From: Rossellomorea aquimaris
GTDB taxonomy: Bacteria; Bacillota; Bacilli; Bacillales; Bacillaceae_B
Assembly (NCBI RefSeq): GCF_020171925.1
Contig: NZ_JAIVAR010000003.1
Location: forward strand, 186,001-250,000
Direction of reading: 5' to 3'
Length of the DNA stretch: 64,000 nucleotides
Both the position numbers and the translations under genes were made by a program. Of the stretch, positions 1 to 9,470 are shown one piece after another. The notes below the pieces were generated by a model that was given only the letters and a program-made list of their open reading frames with translations, had not been told where the DNA came from and did no database searches. Positions within the stretch are counted from its first letter, which is position 1; every line of letters starts with the position of its first letter.

Positions 1-19
1 GCCTTGGAAATGTTATATA

Positions 20-220
20 TTATCAAAAGTGGGGGGTTTATTATCAAAATATGAAATATATTATCAAAATATGGATTTTATTATCAAAAAACTAAATTTA
101 TTATCAAATATCGAATTTTATTATCAAAAAACAAAATTCATTATCAAATATCGGATTTTATTATCAAAAAACTAAATTTATTATCAAATACTGGTCCTTA
201 TTACCAAAAACCAGATTGCC
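20..220. repeat. Degenerate tandem array, 20-bp period
   Basis: About ten head-to-tail units begin with TTATCAAA and are spaced exactly 20 bp apart from position 41 onward; the first unit is 21 bp. Two versions tend to alternate, one continuing AAACTAAATT and one TATCGAATTT. There is no convincing reading frame. The array lies downstream of the malate synthase terminator and fills almost the whole stretch 1-274, apart from its last ~50 bp. Confidence 0.85.
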
Positions 221-274
221 CCCATTCATCGACTCTCTACTAACCGCCACAAGAGAGCCCCACTATGAAAAAGC

Positions 275-302
275 AGGGCATTCCTCTACAGCAGAATGCC
301 CT
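275..302 (-). terminator. Intrinsic terminator of glcB
   Basis: GGGCATTC pairs with GAATGCCC around a 10-nt loop and, read on the minus strand, is followed by a T-rich stretch (CTTTTTC). It lies 18 bp beyond the glcB stop codon. Confidence 0.8.
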
Positions 303-319
303 CCCTTTCCATCAAACTA

Positions 320-2500
320 TTATCTCTTAACCGGATACTTCGCCTTCGCTTCGATCCGTCTCTTGTGAAGGATCGGCTCAGTGTATCCGTTCGGTTGATC
401 ATATCCTTTGAAGACTAAGTCGCATGTAGCCTGGAACGCGACCGAGTTATCAAAATCCGGCGCCATCGGACGGTACTCAGGGTCCCCTGCATTCTGGCCG
501 TCAACGACTTTCGCCATGCGCTTGAGGGTTTCCATCACCTGCTCTTCTGTGCAGATGCCATGGTGAAGCCAGTTTGCCATATGCTGACTGGAAATCCTGA
601 GCGTCGCACGGTCTTCCATCAACCCGACATTGTTGATGTCAGGTACTTTGGAGCAGCCCACTCCCTGTTCGACCCAGCGGACGACATAGCCAAGGATCCC
701 TTGTGCGTTATTATCAAGCTCCTGCTGGATTTCTTCAGCCGACCATGATGGATTCTCTGCCGTCGGGATTGTAAGAATATCATCAATCAGATCTTCCCTC
801 TTTTCAGCAAGCGCTTCCTGTACACTCGGTACAAACACTTCATGGTAATGCAAGGCGTGCAATGTAGCGGCTGTCGGTGATGGCACCCAAGCCGTATTGG
901 CTCCAGCCTGCAAGTGACCGATCTTCTGCTGCATCATATCAGCCATCCTGTCAGGCATCGCCCACATCCCTTTACCGATTTGCGCATGTCCCTCGAATCC
1001 TGCAGACAATCCTACCTGCACATTCGATTTTTCATATCCTTGCAGCCATTTGGTCGCTTTCATATCATTCTTTCTGATCATCGGCCCCGCTTCCATCGAC
1101 GTGTGCATTTCATCACCCGTGCGATCAAGGAACCCGGTGTTGATGAAGACGATCCGTTCCCTCACTTCATTGATACAGTTCTTTAAGTTCAAGGTCGTGC
1201 GTCTTTCCTCATCCATGACCCCGATCTTTAGCGTATGCCTATCCAAATCAAGAAGATCCTCTACGCGGTTGAAAAGCTCATTGGCGAATGCCACTTCTTT
1301 AGATCCATGCATTTTCGGCTTCACGATGTAAACGGAGCCTTTTCGAGTATTTTGATAGCTTCCCGTTCCACGCAGCGTATGCTTGGCTATTAAACTCGTC
1401 ATCACCGTATCCAGGATTCCTTCCTGTACCTCGTTCCCGTCTTGATCGAGGACGGCACTGTTCGTCATGAGATGCCCCACGTTCCTGACAAACATAAGCG
1501 AGCGTCCGGAAAGGGTCGTTTCATCCCCAGCAGGAGTCTTGTAAACGCGATCGGAGTTCAACGTACGCGTCAGCTTTTTTCCTCCTTTTTCAAAAACCGA
1601 AGACAAGTCACCCTTCATCAGGCCCAGCCAGTTCCGATAGACAAGTACTTTATCCTCTGCGTCTACCGCTGCTACCGAGTCTTCACAGTCCATGATTGTC
1701 GTAACGGCAGATTCAAGGACAATATCCTTGATCTTGGCGTCATCCGATGCACCGATTGGATGCTTTTCATCAAACTGGATTTCGATGTGTAGACGGTTGT
1801 TTTTTAATAGAATGGAAGATGGATCGGATGCTTCTCCCTGGTACCCTGCAAACTTGGTTTCATCCGCCAAAACAGCCTGTTTTCCATTTGCTAATGTAAC
1901 CGATAATTTTCCGTCGATGACTTCGTATTTCAATGCTTCTTTATGGGAGGCGCCTTGTAGCGGGACGGCCTGGTCAAGGAAGTTACGGCCAAAATCGATG
2001 ACCTTCTCACCACGTACCGGATTATACGGCCCTTTTCGTTCTGCACCATTCTCTTCACTGATGGCATCCGTTCCATAAAGGGCGTCGTACAGGCTTCCCC
2101 ACCTTGCATTCGCTGCGTTGATGGCATAGCGGGCATTGTTCACGGGAACGACCAGCTGCGGCCCGGCCTGCAGAGCCACTTCGTCGTCTACATTTTCCGT
2201 TGTGACACTGAAATCTTCCACTTCCGGTTCTAAGTAGCCGATTTCATGTAAAAACGCCTTATACTGAGTGAATTCAGCATCCTTGTTCTCTTTATGCCAC
2301 TTGTTGAGCTTTTCCTGAAATTCATCACGGCGTGCAAGAAGCTCTTTGTTCTTAGGTGTGAGTTCCCCGACCAGCGCACCGAAATCCGACCAGAACGCAT
2401 CCTTATCCAGGCCGGTGCCTGGAAGCACTTCGGAATTAACAAATTCAAATAGCTGTTCGTCTACCTTTAGTGATCCTGCACTTACATAGTTACTCATCAT
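320..2500 (-). CDS. glcB: Malate synthase G
   Basis: The 726-residue protein matches the long, single-chain G form of malate synthase, which condenses glyoxylate with acetyl-CoA to give malate in the cytosol. Visible family signatures are [15 protein letters not shown] near residue 275, [20 protein letters not shown] near 385 and [14 protein letters not shown] near 435. The gene starts with tandem ATG codons behind AGGAGG; the second ATG has the better 8-nt spacing. It follows the glycolate oxidase genes on the same strand, so glycolate would be oxidised to glyoxylate and then assimilated. It has its own SigA-like promoter and a palindromic operator, so it can be expressed separately from glcEFD. 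Confidence 0.96.
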   Translation of the reverse strand: MMSNYVSAGSLKVDEQLFEFVNSEVLPGTGLDKDAFWSDFGALVGELTPKNKELLARRDEFQEKLNKWHKENKDAEFTQYKAFLHEIGYLEPEVEDFSVTTENVDDEVALQAGPQLVVPVNNARYAINAANARWGSLYDALYGTDAISEENGAERKGPYNPVRGEKVIDFGRNFLDQAVPLQGASHKEALKYEVIDGKLSVTLANGKQAVLADETKFAGYQGEASDPSSILLKNNRLHIEIQFDEKHPIGASDDAKIKDIVLESAVTTIMDCEDSVAAVDAEDKVLVYRNWLGLMKGDLSSVFEKGGKKLTRTLNSDRVYKTPAGDETTLSGRSLMFVRNVGHLMTNSAVLDQDGNEVQEGILDTVMTSLIAKHTLRGTGSYQNTRKGSVYIVKPKMHGSKEVAFANELFNRVEDLLDLDRHTLKIGVMDEERRTTLNLKNCINEVRERIVFINTGFLDRTGDEMHTSMEAGPMIRKNDMKATKWLQGYEKSNVQVGLSAGFEGHAQIGKGMWAMPDRMADMMQQKIGHLQAGANTAWVPSPTAATLHALHYHEVFVPSVQEALAEKREDLIDDILTIPTAENPSWSAEEIQQELDNNAQGILGYVVRWVEQGVGCSKVPDINNVGLMEDRATLRISSQHMANWLHHGICTEEQVMETLKRMAKVVDGQNAGDPEYRPMAPDFDNSVAFQATCDLVFKGYDQPNGYTEPILHKRRIEAKAKYPVKR

Positions 2501-2526
2501 CCATTCCTCCTATTTGGTCGACAGAA

Positions 2527-2554
2527 GTGTTTCTTATTAAGAAACACTGTTTCA
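2527..2554. promoter_or_regulatory. Probable GntR-family operator upstream of glcB
   Basis: A 21-bp near-perfect palindrome spans 2527-2547 (arms GTGTTTCTTA and TAAGAAACAC). Overlapping it is GAAACACTGTTTCA at 2541-2554, which recurs with one change upstream of glcE at 6905-6918. The location just after the predicted transcription start suggests repression by roadblock. Assignment to the neighbouring GntR protein is inferred. Confidence 0.6.
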
Positions 2555-2563
2555 CATTTTATT

Positions 2564-2599
2564 TACCACGATCATATCATGTTCCTGATTGCTTATCAA
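2564..2599 (-). promoter_or_regulatory. SigA-type promoter of glcB
   Basis: On the minus strand TTGATA (2594-2599) and TATGAT (2571-2576) are separated by exactly 17 bp. Transcription would start near 2564, just upstream of the palindrome at 2527-2554. Confidence 0.7.
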
Positions 2600-2748
2600 T
2601 TAATTTTCAAATAATTCCGCATTTTCACCAGAGGGTCGAAGTCACGTAATAATGTTTCATGAAAAAGAACCTCTTGCACGTTCGGCGCAGATGGAAGATC
2701 GGGTCTATTCGGTTCCCGAAATCTCCCCGTCATCAATTCAACTATCAA

Positions 2749-4218
2749 TTACGAACGGACCGCTTCCTGCCTTTCCTTCAACTCTTTTTTCACTTCCACA
2801 CAGCGTCCCGGGCTCGGGAAAAGTTTACCGGCATTCAGTAGATTATGCGGATTGAAAACTTCCCGGATGTCACTTTGAGCAATGATTTCATCATCGTTGA
2901 AGACAAATCTCATTTCTTCTTTCTTTTCGATCCCGACACCATGCTCACCGGTAATGGATCCTCCAGCATCGGCGCAGGCCTTCAGACATTCACTTCCTGC
3001 TTTCAACGCTTTATCGGTTTCACCCGGTACCCGTGCATCGAATAGGACAAGCGGGTGCAGATTCCCATCACCTGCATGAAAGATATTGGCGATCCTCAAG
3101 CCATACTTATCGCTTATCCCATTGATTTTTTTCAACACTTCCGGCAGTCTGCTCCTAGGGATGACCCCGTCCTGTACAAGGTAGTCCGGCGAGATGGCAC
3201 CCATTGCTCCGAATCCGGTCTTCCGGTTCGCCCACCATCTTCCGCGCTCCTCTTCATTCTGTGCCACTTTCACTTCCCTGACGTTCCTCGTTCTGCAAAC
3301 TTCTAAAATCTGATGAATCTGCTCATCGATCCCGGCTGAAATTCCATCTACTTCGATCAATAGCAGGGCTTCAATATCCTTGGGATGACCGACCGGAAAA
3401 GCCGCAGCCTCGACTCCTTCAATCGCGATTTTATCCATCATTTCAAGAGCTGCCGGGACAATCCCCTTGGATATGATGTCTGAAACCGCCTGACTTCCAT
3501 CTTCGACCCGATCGAAATAGGCAAGCACCGTCTGCTTCGATTCGGGATTTTTCAGGATACGGACCGTGATTTTCGTGACAATCCCAAGCGTCCCCTCGGA
3601 ACCTGTCAAGAGGCCGAGTAAATCATAGCCAGGAGTATCCGGGATCCCATTTCCGCCAATGTTAATGATGTTTCCATCCGGAAGGACAACTTCGAGTCCG
3701 AGGATGTGATTGGTGGTGACGCCGTATTTCAGGCAGTGAGCGCCTCCGGCATTTTCGGCGACGTTACCCCCAATCGTACAACAGTATTGACTGGAAGGAT
3801 CGGGTGCATAGTAATAGCCTCGATCCGAGATGGAATGAGTGAGCTTCAGATTCACAAAGCCAGGTTCCACGACTGCCCGTCGATTCTCGAGATCGACGCT
3901 TAACAGTCGTTTCATCCGCACGAGGCTGATGATGACTTCGCCGTTGATCGGGATGGCACCTCCTGAAAGACCGGTCCCGGCACCCCTTGCCAAAAAAGGC
4001 AGACCATTCTCTGAACAATATTTTACAAGTGCCGCTACCTCATCTGTATCTTTCGGGAATACCACTGCCTTGGGAAGATGCTTATGAAGGGTGAAGCCGT
4101 CGCAGTCATAGGCGATCAGATCCTCCTTTTGATAAAGAATTCCGTTCGGACCGCTGACCAGTGCTGCCAGACCTTTAATATGGGGATCCTTCGTTTTCAA
4201 CTTCTTCAGCATCATCAT
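2749..4218 (-). CDS. glcD: Glycolate oxidase subunit GlcD (FAD-linked oxidase)
   Basis: The 489-residue protein has the FAD-binding type 4 (VAO/PCMH) fold: a PKDTDEVAALVKYC segment and RGAGTGLSGGAIP near residue 80 for the FAD-binding domain, then the FAD-linked oxidase C-terminal domain containing NIFHAGDGNLHP and GEHGVG near residue 430. It is the catalytic flavin subunit of glycolate dehydrogenase, working with GlcE and the iron-sulfur GlcF. The start overlaps the glcF stop by 4 bp and has three consecutive ATG codons after GGGAGG, indicating translational coupling. Confusion with D-lactate dehydrogenase-type paralogues is possible for this family alone, but the glcE-glcF-glcB context favours glycolate. 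Confidence 0.92.
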   Translation of the reverse strand: MMMLKKLKTKDPHIKGLAALVSGPNGILYQKEDLIAYDCDGFTLHKHLPKAVVFPKDTDEVAALVKYCSENGLPFLARGAGTGLSGGAIPINGEVIISLVRMKRLLSVDLENRRAVVEPGFVNLKLTHSISDRGYYYAPDPSSQYCCTIGGNVAENAGGAHCLKYGVTTNHILGLEVVLPDGNIINIGGNGIPDTPGYDLLGLLTGSEGTLGIVTKITVRILKNPESKQTVLAYFDRVEDGSQAVSDIISKGIVPAALEMMDKIAIEGVEAAAFPVGHPKDIEALLLIEVDGISAGIDEQIHQILEVCRTRNVREVKVAQNEEERGRWWANRKTGFGAMGAISPDYLVQDGVIPRSRLPEVLKKINGISDKYGLRIANIFHAGDGNLHPLVLFDARVPGETDKALKAGSECLKACADAGGSITGEHGVGIEKKEEMRFVFNDDEIIAQSDIREVFNPHNLLNAGKLFPSPGRCVEVKKELKERQEAVRS

Positions 4219-5567
4219 TCTCCCTCCCTTTCACGATCTTCTTTCTGATATGCCCAATCAAGTAGCTGGACGGTATGGACGACCCGCTGATCCTTGCCGT
4301 ATTTCTTGACACCCATCGCCATCTGCAGCATGCAACCAGGATTGCCCATTGAGATCATGTCAACATCCTCAGGCACATTCTGCATCTTGCTTTCGAGGAC
4401 GGCTCCAGCCATTTCCGGGTTCGTAATATTGTAAATCCCGGCACTTCCACAGCAACGGTCGGAATTCGGCATATGCACCATTTCGACTCCCGGTATCGTC
4501 AATAACAGATCACGGGGCTCCTGGCGTACACCCTGGCCATGCGCCAAGTGGCATGCATCGTGATAGGTGATGCGCGTATTCATTTCTGCCTTCGGTTTAT
4601 CATAGCCTGTGTCATGAAGATATTTTGAAATATCCTCGACTTTGTCGGCAAATTCCTCTGCCTTCTCCTTCCATTCAGGATCTTCATGGAACAACTCAGG
4701 ATAGTCTTTCATCATGCAACCGCACCCGGCAGCATTCACCACAACCTTTTCACTATCTTTAAATGCTTCCATATTCTGCTTCGCAAGCTTACGGCCCATC
4801 TCCCTGTCTCCCGAGTGGACATGCAGGGCACCGCAACACGTCTGGTTTTTCGGAATGACCACATCATTTCCGTTCCTCGTCAGCACGTTGATGGTCGCGT
4901 CATTGATTTCACCGAACATCACATCCATCACACATCCCGTCAGGACGGAAACCTCACGCTTCGTCTTCCCTTTCGCTTTAATGATGGTTTCATTTTTATA
5001 TTTTTGCCGCACGGATTGCTTGATTTCTGGCATGATCGCCTCCATCTCGACCAGGTGCTTCGGCATCACATTGATCAACCCCGTCTTGCGAACTAGTGTC
5101 TGGGCACCGCTCTTTTGATAAAATTTGAGCATCCCACCCAGCGCGTTCAGCCTGTTCGGATGAGGGAAGAGTCCCTCAAGGAATGTCTTGCTGACCATCC
5201 CTTTCCATCCTTTAAGGGGCATTGCCTGTCTGATCTGCCCCCTCGCCTCCTCAATCAGTCCGCCTACATCGACATCCGCAGGGCAAGCCGTCGTACAGGC
5301 ACGGCAGTCGAGACATGCATAAACAGGGTCCATGAATTGTTCATTCACCTCAAGCTTCCCTTCGGCGACCGACTTGATCAAATGAACACGGCCCCGCGGG
5401 GAATGCTGTTCCTGTCCAGTCAGTTCATAGGTTGGACATGATTCCAGACACATCCCGCAGTGGACACAGTCTGCCCACTTATTTTCGTCCGGCTTATCAC
5501 TCCATAAATAGTTGCCGAGGCTCGTCTCGGTACAGGGCGGTGCTTTCTTCAGCTCTTTTACACTCAC
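4215..5567 (-). CDS. glcF: Glycolate oxidase iron-sulfur subunit GlcF
   Basis: The 450-residue protein has two N-terminal 4Fe-4S motifs, CVHCGMCLESCP near residue 36 and CLDCRACTTACP near residue 89, followed by two cysteine-rich CCG domains (TCCGALHVHSG and RCCGSAGIYN). This is the electron-transfer subunit of glycolate oxidase, taking electrons from the GlcD/GlcE flavins. The start codon is GTG, immediately after the glcE TAG stop, with AGGAGG inside the end of glcE. It overlaps glcD downstream by 4 bp, so the three genes form a tight operon. Confidence 0.93.
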   Translation of the reverse strand: MSVKELKKAPPCTETSLGNYLWSDKPDENKWADCVHCGMCLESCPTYELTGQEQHSPRGRVHLIKSVAEGKLEVNEQFMDPVYACLDCRACTTACPADVDVGGLIEEARGQIRQAMPLKGWKGMVSKTFLEGLFPHPNRLNALGGMLKFYQKSGAQTLVRKTGLINVMPKHLVEMEAIMPEIKQSVRQKYKNETIIKAKGKTKREVSVLTGCVMDVMFGEINDATINVLTRNGNDVVIPKNQTCCGALHVHSGDREMGRKLAKQNMEAFKDSEKVVVNAAGCGCMMKDYPELFHEDPEWKEKAEEFADKVEDISKYLHDTGYDKPKAEMNTRITYHDACHLAHGQGVRQEPRDLLLTIPGVEMVHMPNSDRCCGSAGIYNITNPEMAGAVLESKMQNVPEDVDMISMGNPGCMLQMAMGVKKYGKDQRVVHTVQLLDWAYQKEDREREGE

Positions 5568-6878
5568 CTAGATCCCTCCTACAAATCGTTTATGATTCAA
5601 TACTGAATTTGGGTCCACTTTTGATTTGATTCCTTGGAGTAAAAAGAAGTAAGACGGTGGCTCTCCCCACACATTGATTTTTTGACGCTCTCTGAACGGA
5701 AGGCTTTTGACGACAACATATCCTCCCACTTTTTCGACGGATGTTCGAAGTTCTCTGATGGCAGAAAGTACATCTTCCCCTGCCCCGGCGATATGCACGG
5801 TGCATAATCCATGGCCAAGTCCACCATGGGCTTGAATTTTCACTTGGCGGCTTCCCATAAGCGCCTCACCTTGCTCAAACACGTGGAGCACATCAAGATT
5901 GACAACTCCAACCTTAAGGAGGGCATTCTGTTCAGAATCCGTGGCCCCCTCTGCTCCCATCGCATAAATGGCATTCCAAAACCTTCTCGTCTCATCCTCC
6001 CTGTAGATGGAAATCCCACTGCCTTCAGGCAACATTTTAGCCACCATATCCTCTTGATATCGAACAGAGCTTTCCACATCCTCAAAGCTCATCGCCACTG
6101 TATACTTCCCCACACCCGCCAGCTTTTCTGAAAGCTCCGGATTGATCAGTTGGAGTGACGTCGGTTCCAGCACGGAATCAAGGACTTCAGTGGCAAAAGC
6201 CCTCAGCCGGTCCCCCAGTACATCTTCCGGAAACGTAATGAGCACCAAGCTTTCGCATGCAGCGATCGGACGGAGCTTGAGCGTCACTTCGGTCATGACA
6301 CCGAGTGTTCCCATCGAACCGATGAACAATTTGTTCATGTCATAACCAGCGACATTCTTTACGACTTTCCCCCCGGACCGAATGATCGTACCATCCGGAT
6401 AAACAATCCGGAGACCAATGACATTATCCCTGGCTGAACCGTAGCCAAGTCTTTTGGGACCGCTTTCATTCGCGGCGATGATCCCCCCTATTGTGGCCTT
6501 TTCTGGCAAGGCAGGATCGAGTGCGATTTTTTGTCCGTGTTTTGCGAGATATGTTTGCAGTTCTTTGAAGGTGGTTCCCGCTTTAACCGTCATCGTAAGG
6601 TCACCCGTGGCATGCTCGACTACACCTGTATAATGTGACATCGATAAGACGAGATCTGCTTCTTCGATTACACCACCAAATCCTTTCTTGGATCCAGCAC
6701 CTTCGATGATTACCTTCTTCCCATGTTCATTTGCATACTTTAAAACGGAAGCAACCTCTTCTTCAGAAGTTGGATACACGACCAACCTTCCACCATTCCC
6801 ATAGGAGTCGATTGTACCTTCCCCGATCCTCTCTTCTGGAATGGCATGTTTCAGCTCCATCACAAGCTCAGATAGCAT
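5568..6878 (-). CDS. glcE: Glycolate oxidase subunit GlcE (FAD-binding)
   Basis: The 436-residue FAD-binding protein is of the GlcE type: a PTSEEEVASVLKYANE segment and a glycine-rich EGAGSKKGFGG loop (about residues 50-70), then KVVKNVAGYDMNKLF near residue 180 and a degenerate C-terminal domain. It partners GlcD and GlcF. It is the first gene of glcEFD, begins with ATG behind AAGGGGTG, and has the operator-like GAAACACCGTTTCA 26 bp upstream. The order glcE-glcF-glcD differs from the E. coli glcDEF order. Confidence 0.92.
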   Translation of the reverse strand: MLSELVMELKHAIPEERIGEGTIDSYGNGGRLVVYPTSEEEVASVLKYANEHGKKVIIEGAGSKKGFGGVIEEADLVLSMSHYTGVVEHATGDLTMTVKAGTTFKELQTYLAKHGQKIALDPALPEKATIGGIIAANESGPKRLGYGSARDNVIGLRIVYPDGTIIRSGGKVVKNVAGYDMNKLFIGSMGTLGVMTEVTLKLRPIAACESLVLITFPEDVLGDRLRAFATEVLDSVLEPTSLQLINPELSEKLAGVGKYTVAMSFEDVESSVRYQEDMVAKMLPEGSGISIYREDETRRFWNAIYAMGAEGATDSEQNALLKVGVVNLDVLHVFEQGEALMGSRQVKIQAHGGLGHGLCTVHIAGAGEDVLSAIRELRTSVEKVGGYVVVKSLPFRERQKINVWGEPPSYFFLLQGIKSKVDPNSVLNHKRFVGGI

Positions 6879-6904
6879 AGCTTACACCCCTTGTTTTGTA
6901 ATAA

Positions 6905-6918
6905 GAAACACCGTTTCA
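6905..6918. promoter_or_regulatory. Probable GntR operator upstream of glcE
   Basis: GAAACACCGTTTCA contains a 5-bp inverted repeat (GAAAC/GTTTC). It matches the site at 2541-2554 in 13 of 14 bases and occupies the 64-bp gap between the regulator gene and glcE. Confidence 0.6.
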
Positions 6919-6942
6919 CTAAATTGCGTAAAAAAGAACGCC

Positions 6943-7629
6943 TTATAGTTGGATAAGTACGTTATTCACTAATACCGTTTCAACATAATCCAGATGAAGA
7001 ATCATGTTTTCCCTGGCTGTATCTGGCTGTTTGGACTCGATCGAATTCAGGATCCTCTCATGCTGTTCCAGGATCCGGACCGAAATCTCTTCGTTGCTTT
7101 GAATTTGCTGATGAACGTCGCTCATCGCTTTCCTCGTTGCGGCTGAAATGAAGTCCATCAATCCGGTGAGAATTTGGTTCCCGGCTATGCCGGCAATCTT
7201 CATGTGAAAGGCATAATCCGCTTCCCCTTTGTTTCCATCTTCACTCAAGAGATGTTGAAGCACTTCGACATCCTCATCTGATCGGACGGTTGCAGCGATT
7301 TCTGCAAGTCCAGGCTCGAGCATCTTCCTTACTTGATACAGTTCCCTTATATCTTTCGTATTGGGCAGCATCAATCGCGAAGCAAATAGACTGCTGGAAT
7401 CGAATGAACATACATAAGCACCTTCCCCCTGTTTGACCTGCAGGATCCCTCTTCCCTTTAACGTCGTCATCGCATCACGGACCGCTGACCTTCCCACCTC
7501 GAACATGTCGCAGAGCTCCCGGACAGAAGGAAGCTTCTCACCAGCTTTGAACATCCCAGACCTGATCATTTCCTCAATCCTGTCCTCGACCTGCTCCGAA
7601 ACCTTCTTTGTCGAAATCTTTCCGACCAT
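6943..7629 (-). CDS. FadR/GntR-family regulator, probably of the glycolate operon
   Basis: The protein has an N-terminal winged helix (KLPSVRELCDMFEVGRSAVR, about residues 33-52 of the shorter form) and a helical C-terminal FCD ligand-binding domain. FadR-subfamily members with this layout sense small organic acids (GlcC senses glycolate, LldR/LutR L-lactate). I use the ATG at 7629, which lies 11 nt after AGGTGG; the frame stays open to a GTG at 7644 that sits too close to that site. It is the gene directly upstream of glcE and likely acts on the two matching sites at 6905-6918 and 2541-2554. The ligand is inferred. Confidence 0.85.
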   Translation of the reverse strand: MVGKISTKKVSEQVEDRIEEMIRSGMFKAGEKLPSVRELCDMFEVGRSAVRDAMTTLKGRGILQVKQGEGAYVCSFDSSSLFASRLMLPNTKDIRELYQVRKMLEPGLAEIAATVRSDEDVEVLQHLLSEDGNKGEADYAFHMKIAGIAGNQILTGLMDFISAATRKAMSDVHQQIQSNEEISVRILEQHERILNSIESKQPDTARENMILHLDYVETVLVNNVLIQL

Positions 7630-7765
7630 CAAGACATTCACCACCTCTCCATTCTCTGAGATTCCACCCCGTTGTCACATATCTGATAAGTTAAGTATGA
7701 CTCTATTAAACCACCAAAAAATAGAAATTACAATAAATATTTAGAATTTAATAAAAATTCAAAAA

Positions 7766-7819
7766 GAAGGTACGTCCCTCACGATGGTAGCGCGTTACCA
7801 CAGCGAGGGACGTACCTTC
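7766..7819. repeat. Interspersed palindrome, copy 1
   Basis: A 54-bp inverted repeat with outer arms GAAGGTACGTCCCTC and GAGGGACGTACCTTC and inner GGTAGCGCGTTACC. It is 69 bp from the stop codon of the gene ending at 7889. Confidence 0.95.
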
Positions 7820-7888
7820 AAATGGAGTATAGACAGCCGATAGTTGCAGCTGGGATTGCTGATTCCAGGATTGATAACCAACCCATGC

Positions 7889-8323
7889 TCACATCGCCTC
7901 CATCGTCAAAATTGCCGTTATCATTATGACCACCACCGATGCCAGAAAAAATGGCGTGATAGGCAATTGAAATACCTTGATCGTTTCATCCTTCGAGAAC
8001 TTAAACGCATACCTCATAAAAATCCGTTCCTCATTGATCATATGACTGGAGTAATAAGGTCCGAAAATATTGATGATCATTAAGAAGAAACTAGTCACAA
8101 ATAGCGTATTAAGGATGGTGTAATGAAACGTGTAAGCAATGAGCAAATCACAAAAGATGATTGCCACAAGAAGGATGAAAGAGAGAAAAAGCACTAGGAT
8201 AGCAGGATGATAACGACCTCCATACTTGCCGCTAATCCATACTTCCGCTCTTTCCCAAAGCTTTGAAACTAGTACAATGCATGAGATTCCGATGAATATA
8301 TTGGCAAATGCCCACAGCAGCAT
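7889..8323 (-). CDS. Hypothetical membrane protein, 144 aa
   Basis: I do not recognise a family. Four hydrophobic segments are visible, at roughly residues 2-20, 42-64, 70-90 and 122-142, with a charged stretch (NEERIFMRYAFKFSKDE) between the third and fourth. Start is ATG after GGAGTGGGG. The gene is flanked on both sides by copies of the interspersed palindrome, so it appears to be a stand-alone unit. Confidence 0.7.
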   Translation of the reverse strand: MLLWAFANIFIGISCIVLVSKLWERAEVWISGKYGGRYHPAILVLFLSFILLVAIIFCDLLIAYTFHYTILNTLFVTSFFLMIINIFGPYYSSHMINEERIFMRYAFKFSKDETIKVFQLPITPFFLASVVVIMITAILTMEAM

Positions 8324-8430
8324 GAAGACCCCACTCCCTCCAAATCCAAACTAACCATCAACTCATGGTCCTTACCCTATACGTAAACAACCCCAACAAA
8401 GTTTCAATTTTTTGGAAAAAATTCATGGTT

Positions 8431-8482
8431 AAGGTACGTCCCTCGATGCACTACCGCATTACCGCATTGAGGGACGTACCTT
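8431..8482. repeat. Interspersed palindrome, copy 2
   Basis: Arms AAGGTACGTCCCTC and GAGGGACGTACCTT with a less symmetric centre (GATGCACTACCGCATTACCGCATT). It ends 9 bp from the amidase stop codon. Confidence 0.93.
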
Positions 8483-8491
8483 TTTGTTGCT

Positions 8492-9370
8492 TCAAGCCCT
8501 GATTTCCACGAATCGGGGCGAGGCCGTTATATAATATTTGTGCCCGCGCGAGTTCTCGACTTCATACATGTAGGCTCCTTCGACCGACAGTTTACGCAAG
8601 ATGACCGGAAATCCGTACTGATCCTTCACAGTCCCTGCCTTATACGCATCATCGAAGGTCGGCCTGCTATAAAAATCCAGCCCCTCGATTCCTTTGTAAC
8701 GACTTACGAGCCGCTTGCCACCATACCCCTCTGAAGCGACTGGGTACATGGCCACACGCCGTCCCTTTCGACCATCCACATAAGGGACACCAAAGTAATC
8801 GCAAATCCCACGAGCCTGTTCAGATGCCACTTCACGTTGAAAATCCTCGTTGATCATCAATAGCGCTTCCCTTTCATTGTCCATGAAACCATTTTCCACA
8901 ACCACTGCCGCTTTGTTGAATTCCCTCGTCATATGTAGATTCTGTTCAATGATACCCCGAAACAGTTGTTTTGTTCCCCGTTTCAAATAGTTCGCGATAC
9001 TCTCGGCAAGCCTTCTGTCATTCGAATCATTGAAATACACATGAAGCGAATGTCCTTCGGGGTCTCTCCCATCCCCATCAAATTTCCCATCATATGCGTT
9101 GTAATGATTTGAAATCAATGCATCTGCTCCCACCGAATTGGCGAGTCGCGTCCGCTCTTTCAGAGAAATATCTTCATCGGTCGGTGCGGTCAGAATTGTC
9201 CTGAATCCACAATTCTCAAGTTCTTCCCGTAAAAAGAAGGTCACCCTCTCATTGAATTCATTCTCCCTGATCCTCCTGCCGATGGATTTAATAAAAGGGG
9301 TTCCCTTCCCGGCTGTCCTCATCCCATGGCCATCATCCAACGCAATTAAATAATCACTCGCTTTTGTCAT
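8492..9370 (-). CDS. N-acetylmuramoyl-L-alanine amidase (Amidase_3)
   Basis: The 292-residue enzyme carries the zinc amidase fold: ALDDGHGM near residue 9 (zinc His), then SNHYNAYDG near residue 84 and VVVENGFMDN near residue 156 (catalytic Glu). It should cleave the lactyl-peptide bond of peptidoglycan. No signal peptide or SPOR/LysM domain is obvious; the last ~90 residues form an unassigned, probably beta-rich domain that may bind the wall. Sporulation lysins such as CwlC also lack signal peptides, and phage endolysins are another parallel. The start is the ATG at 9370 behind GAAGGAGGGA, although the frame remains open 39 codons further. Confidence 0.88.
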   Translation of the reverse strand: MTKASDYLIALDDGHGMRTAGKGTPFIKSIGRRIRENEFNERVTFFLREELENCGFRTILTAPTDEDISLKERTRLANSVGADALISNHYNAYDGKFDGDGRDPEGHSLHVYFNDSNDRRLAESIANYLKRGTKQLFRGIIEQNLHMTREFNKAAVVVENGFMDNEREALLMINEDFQREVASEQARGICDYFGVPYVDGRKGRRVAMYPVASEGYGGKRLVSRYKGIEGLDFYSRPTFDDAYKAGTVKDQYGFPVILRKLSVEGAYMYEVENSRGHKYYITASPRFVEIRA

Positions 9371-9431
9371 ACATATCCCTCCTTCTACTTGATAAATATC
9401 CGTAGAAGGAAAAAAAGGATACGACTGAACG

Positions 9432-9461
9432 AAAAAAGAGCCATAAAGTACAGCTCTCTTT
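9432..9461 (-). terminator. Intrinsic terminator
   Basis: Minus strand: GAGAGC pairs with GCTCTT and is followed by six Ts. It lies just beyond the stop of the gene at 9471-10163 and inside the leader of the amidase gene. Confidence 0.65.
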
Positions 9462-9470
9462 CTGAAACTG

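Noticed and set aside
1..240. CRISPR array
   Set aside because: Units are only 20 bp with no unique spacers and the whole unit, not a conserved repeat, is degenerate.
320..2500. Several ORFs of 60-128 codons on the opposite strand of glcB
   Set aside because: They are shadows of a well-supported gene and lack ribosome binding sites.
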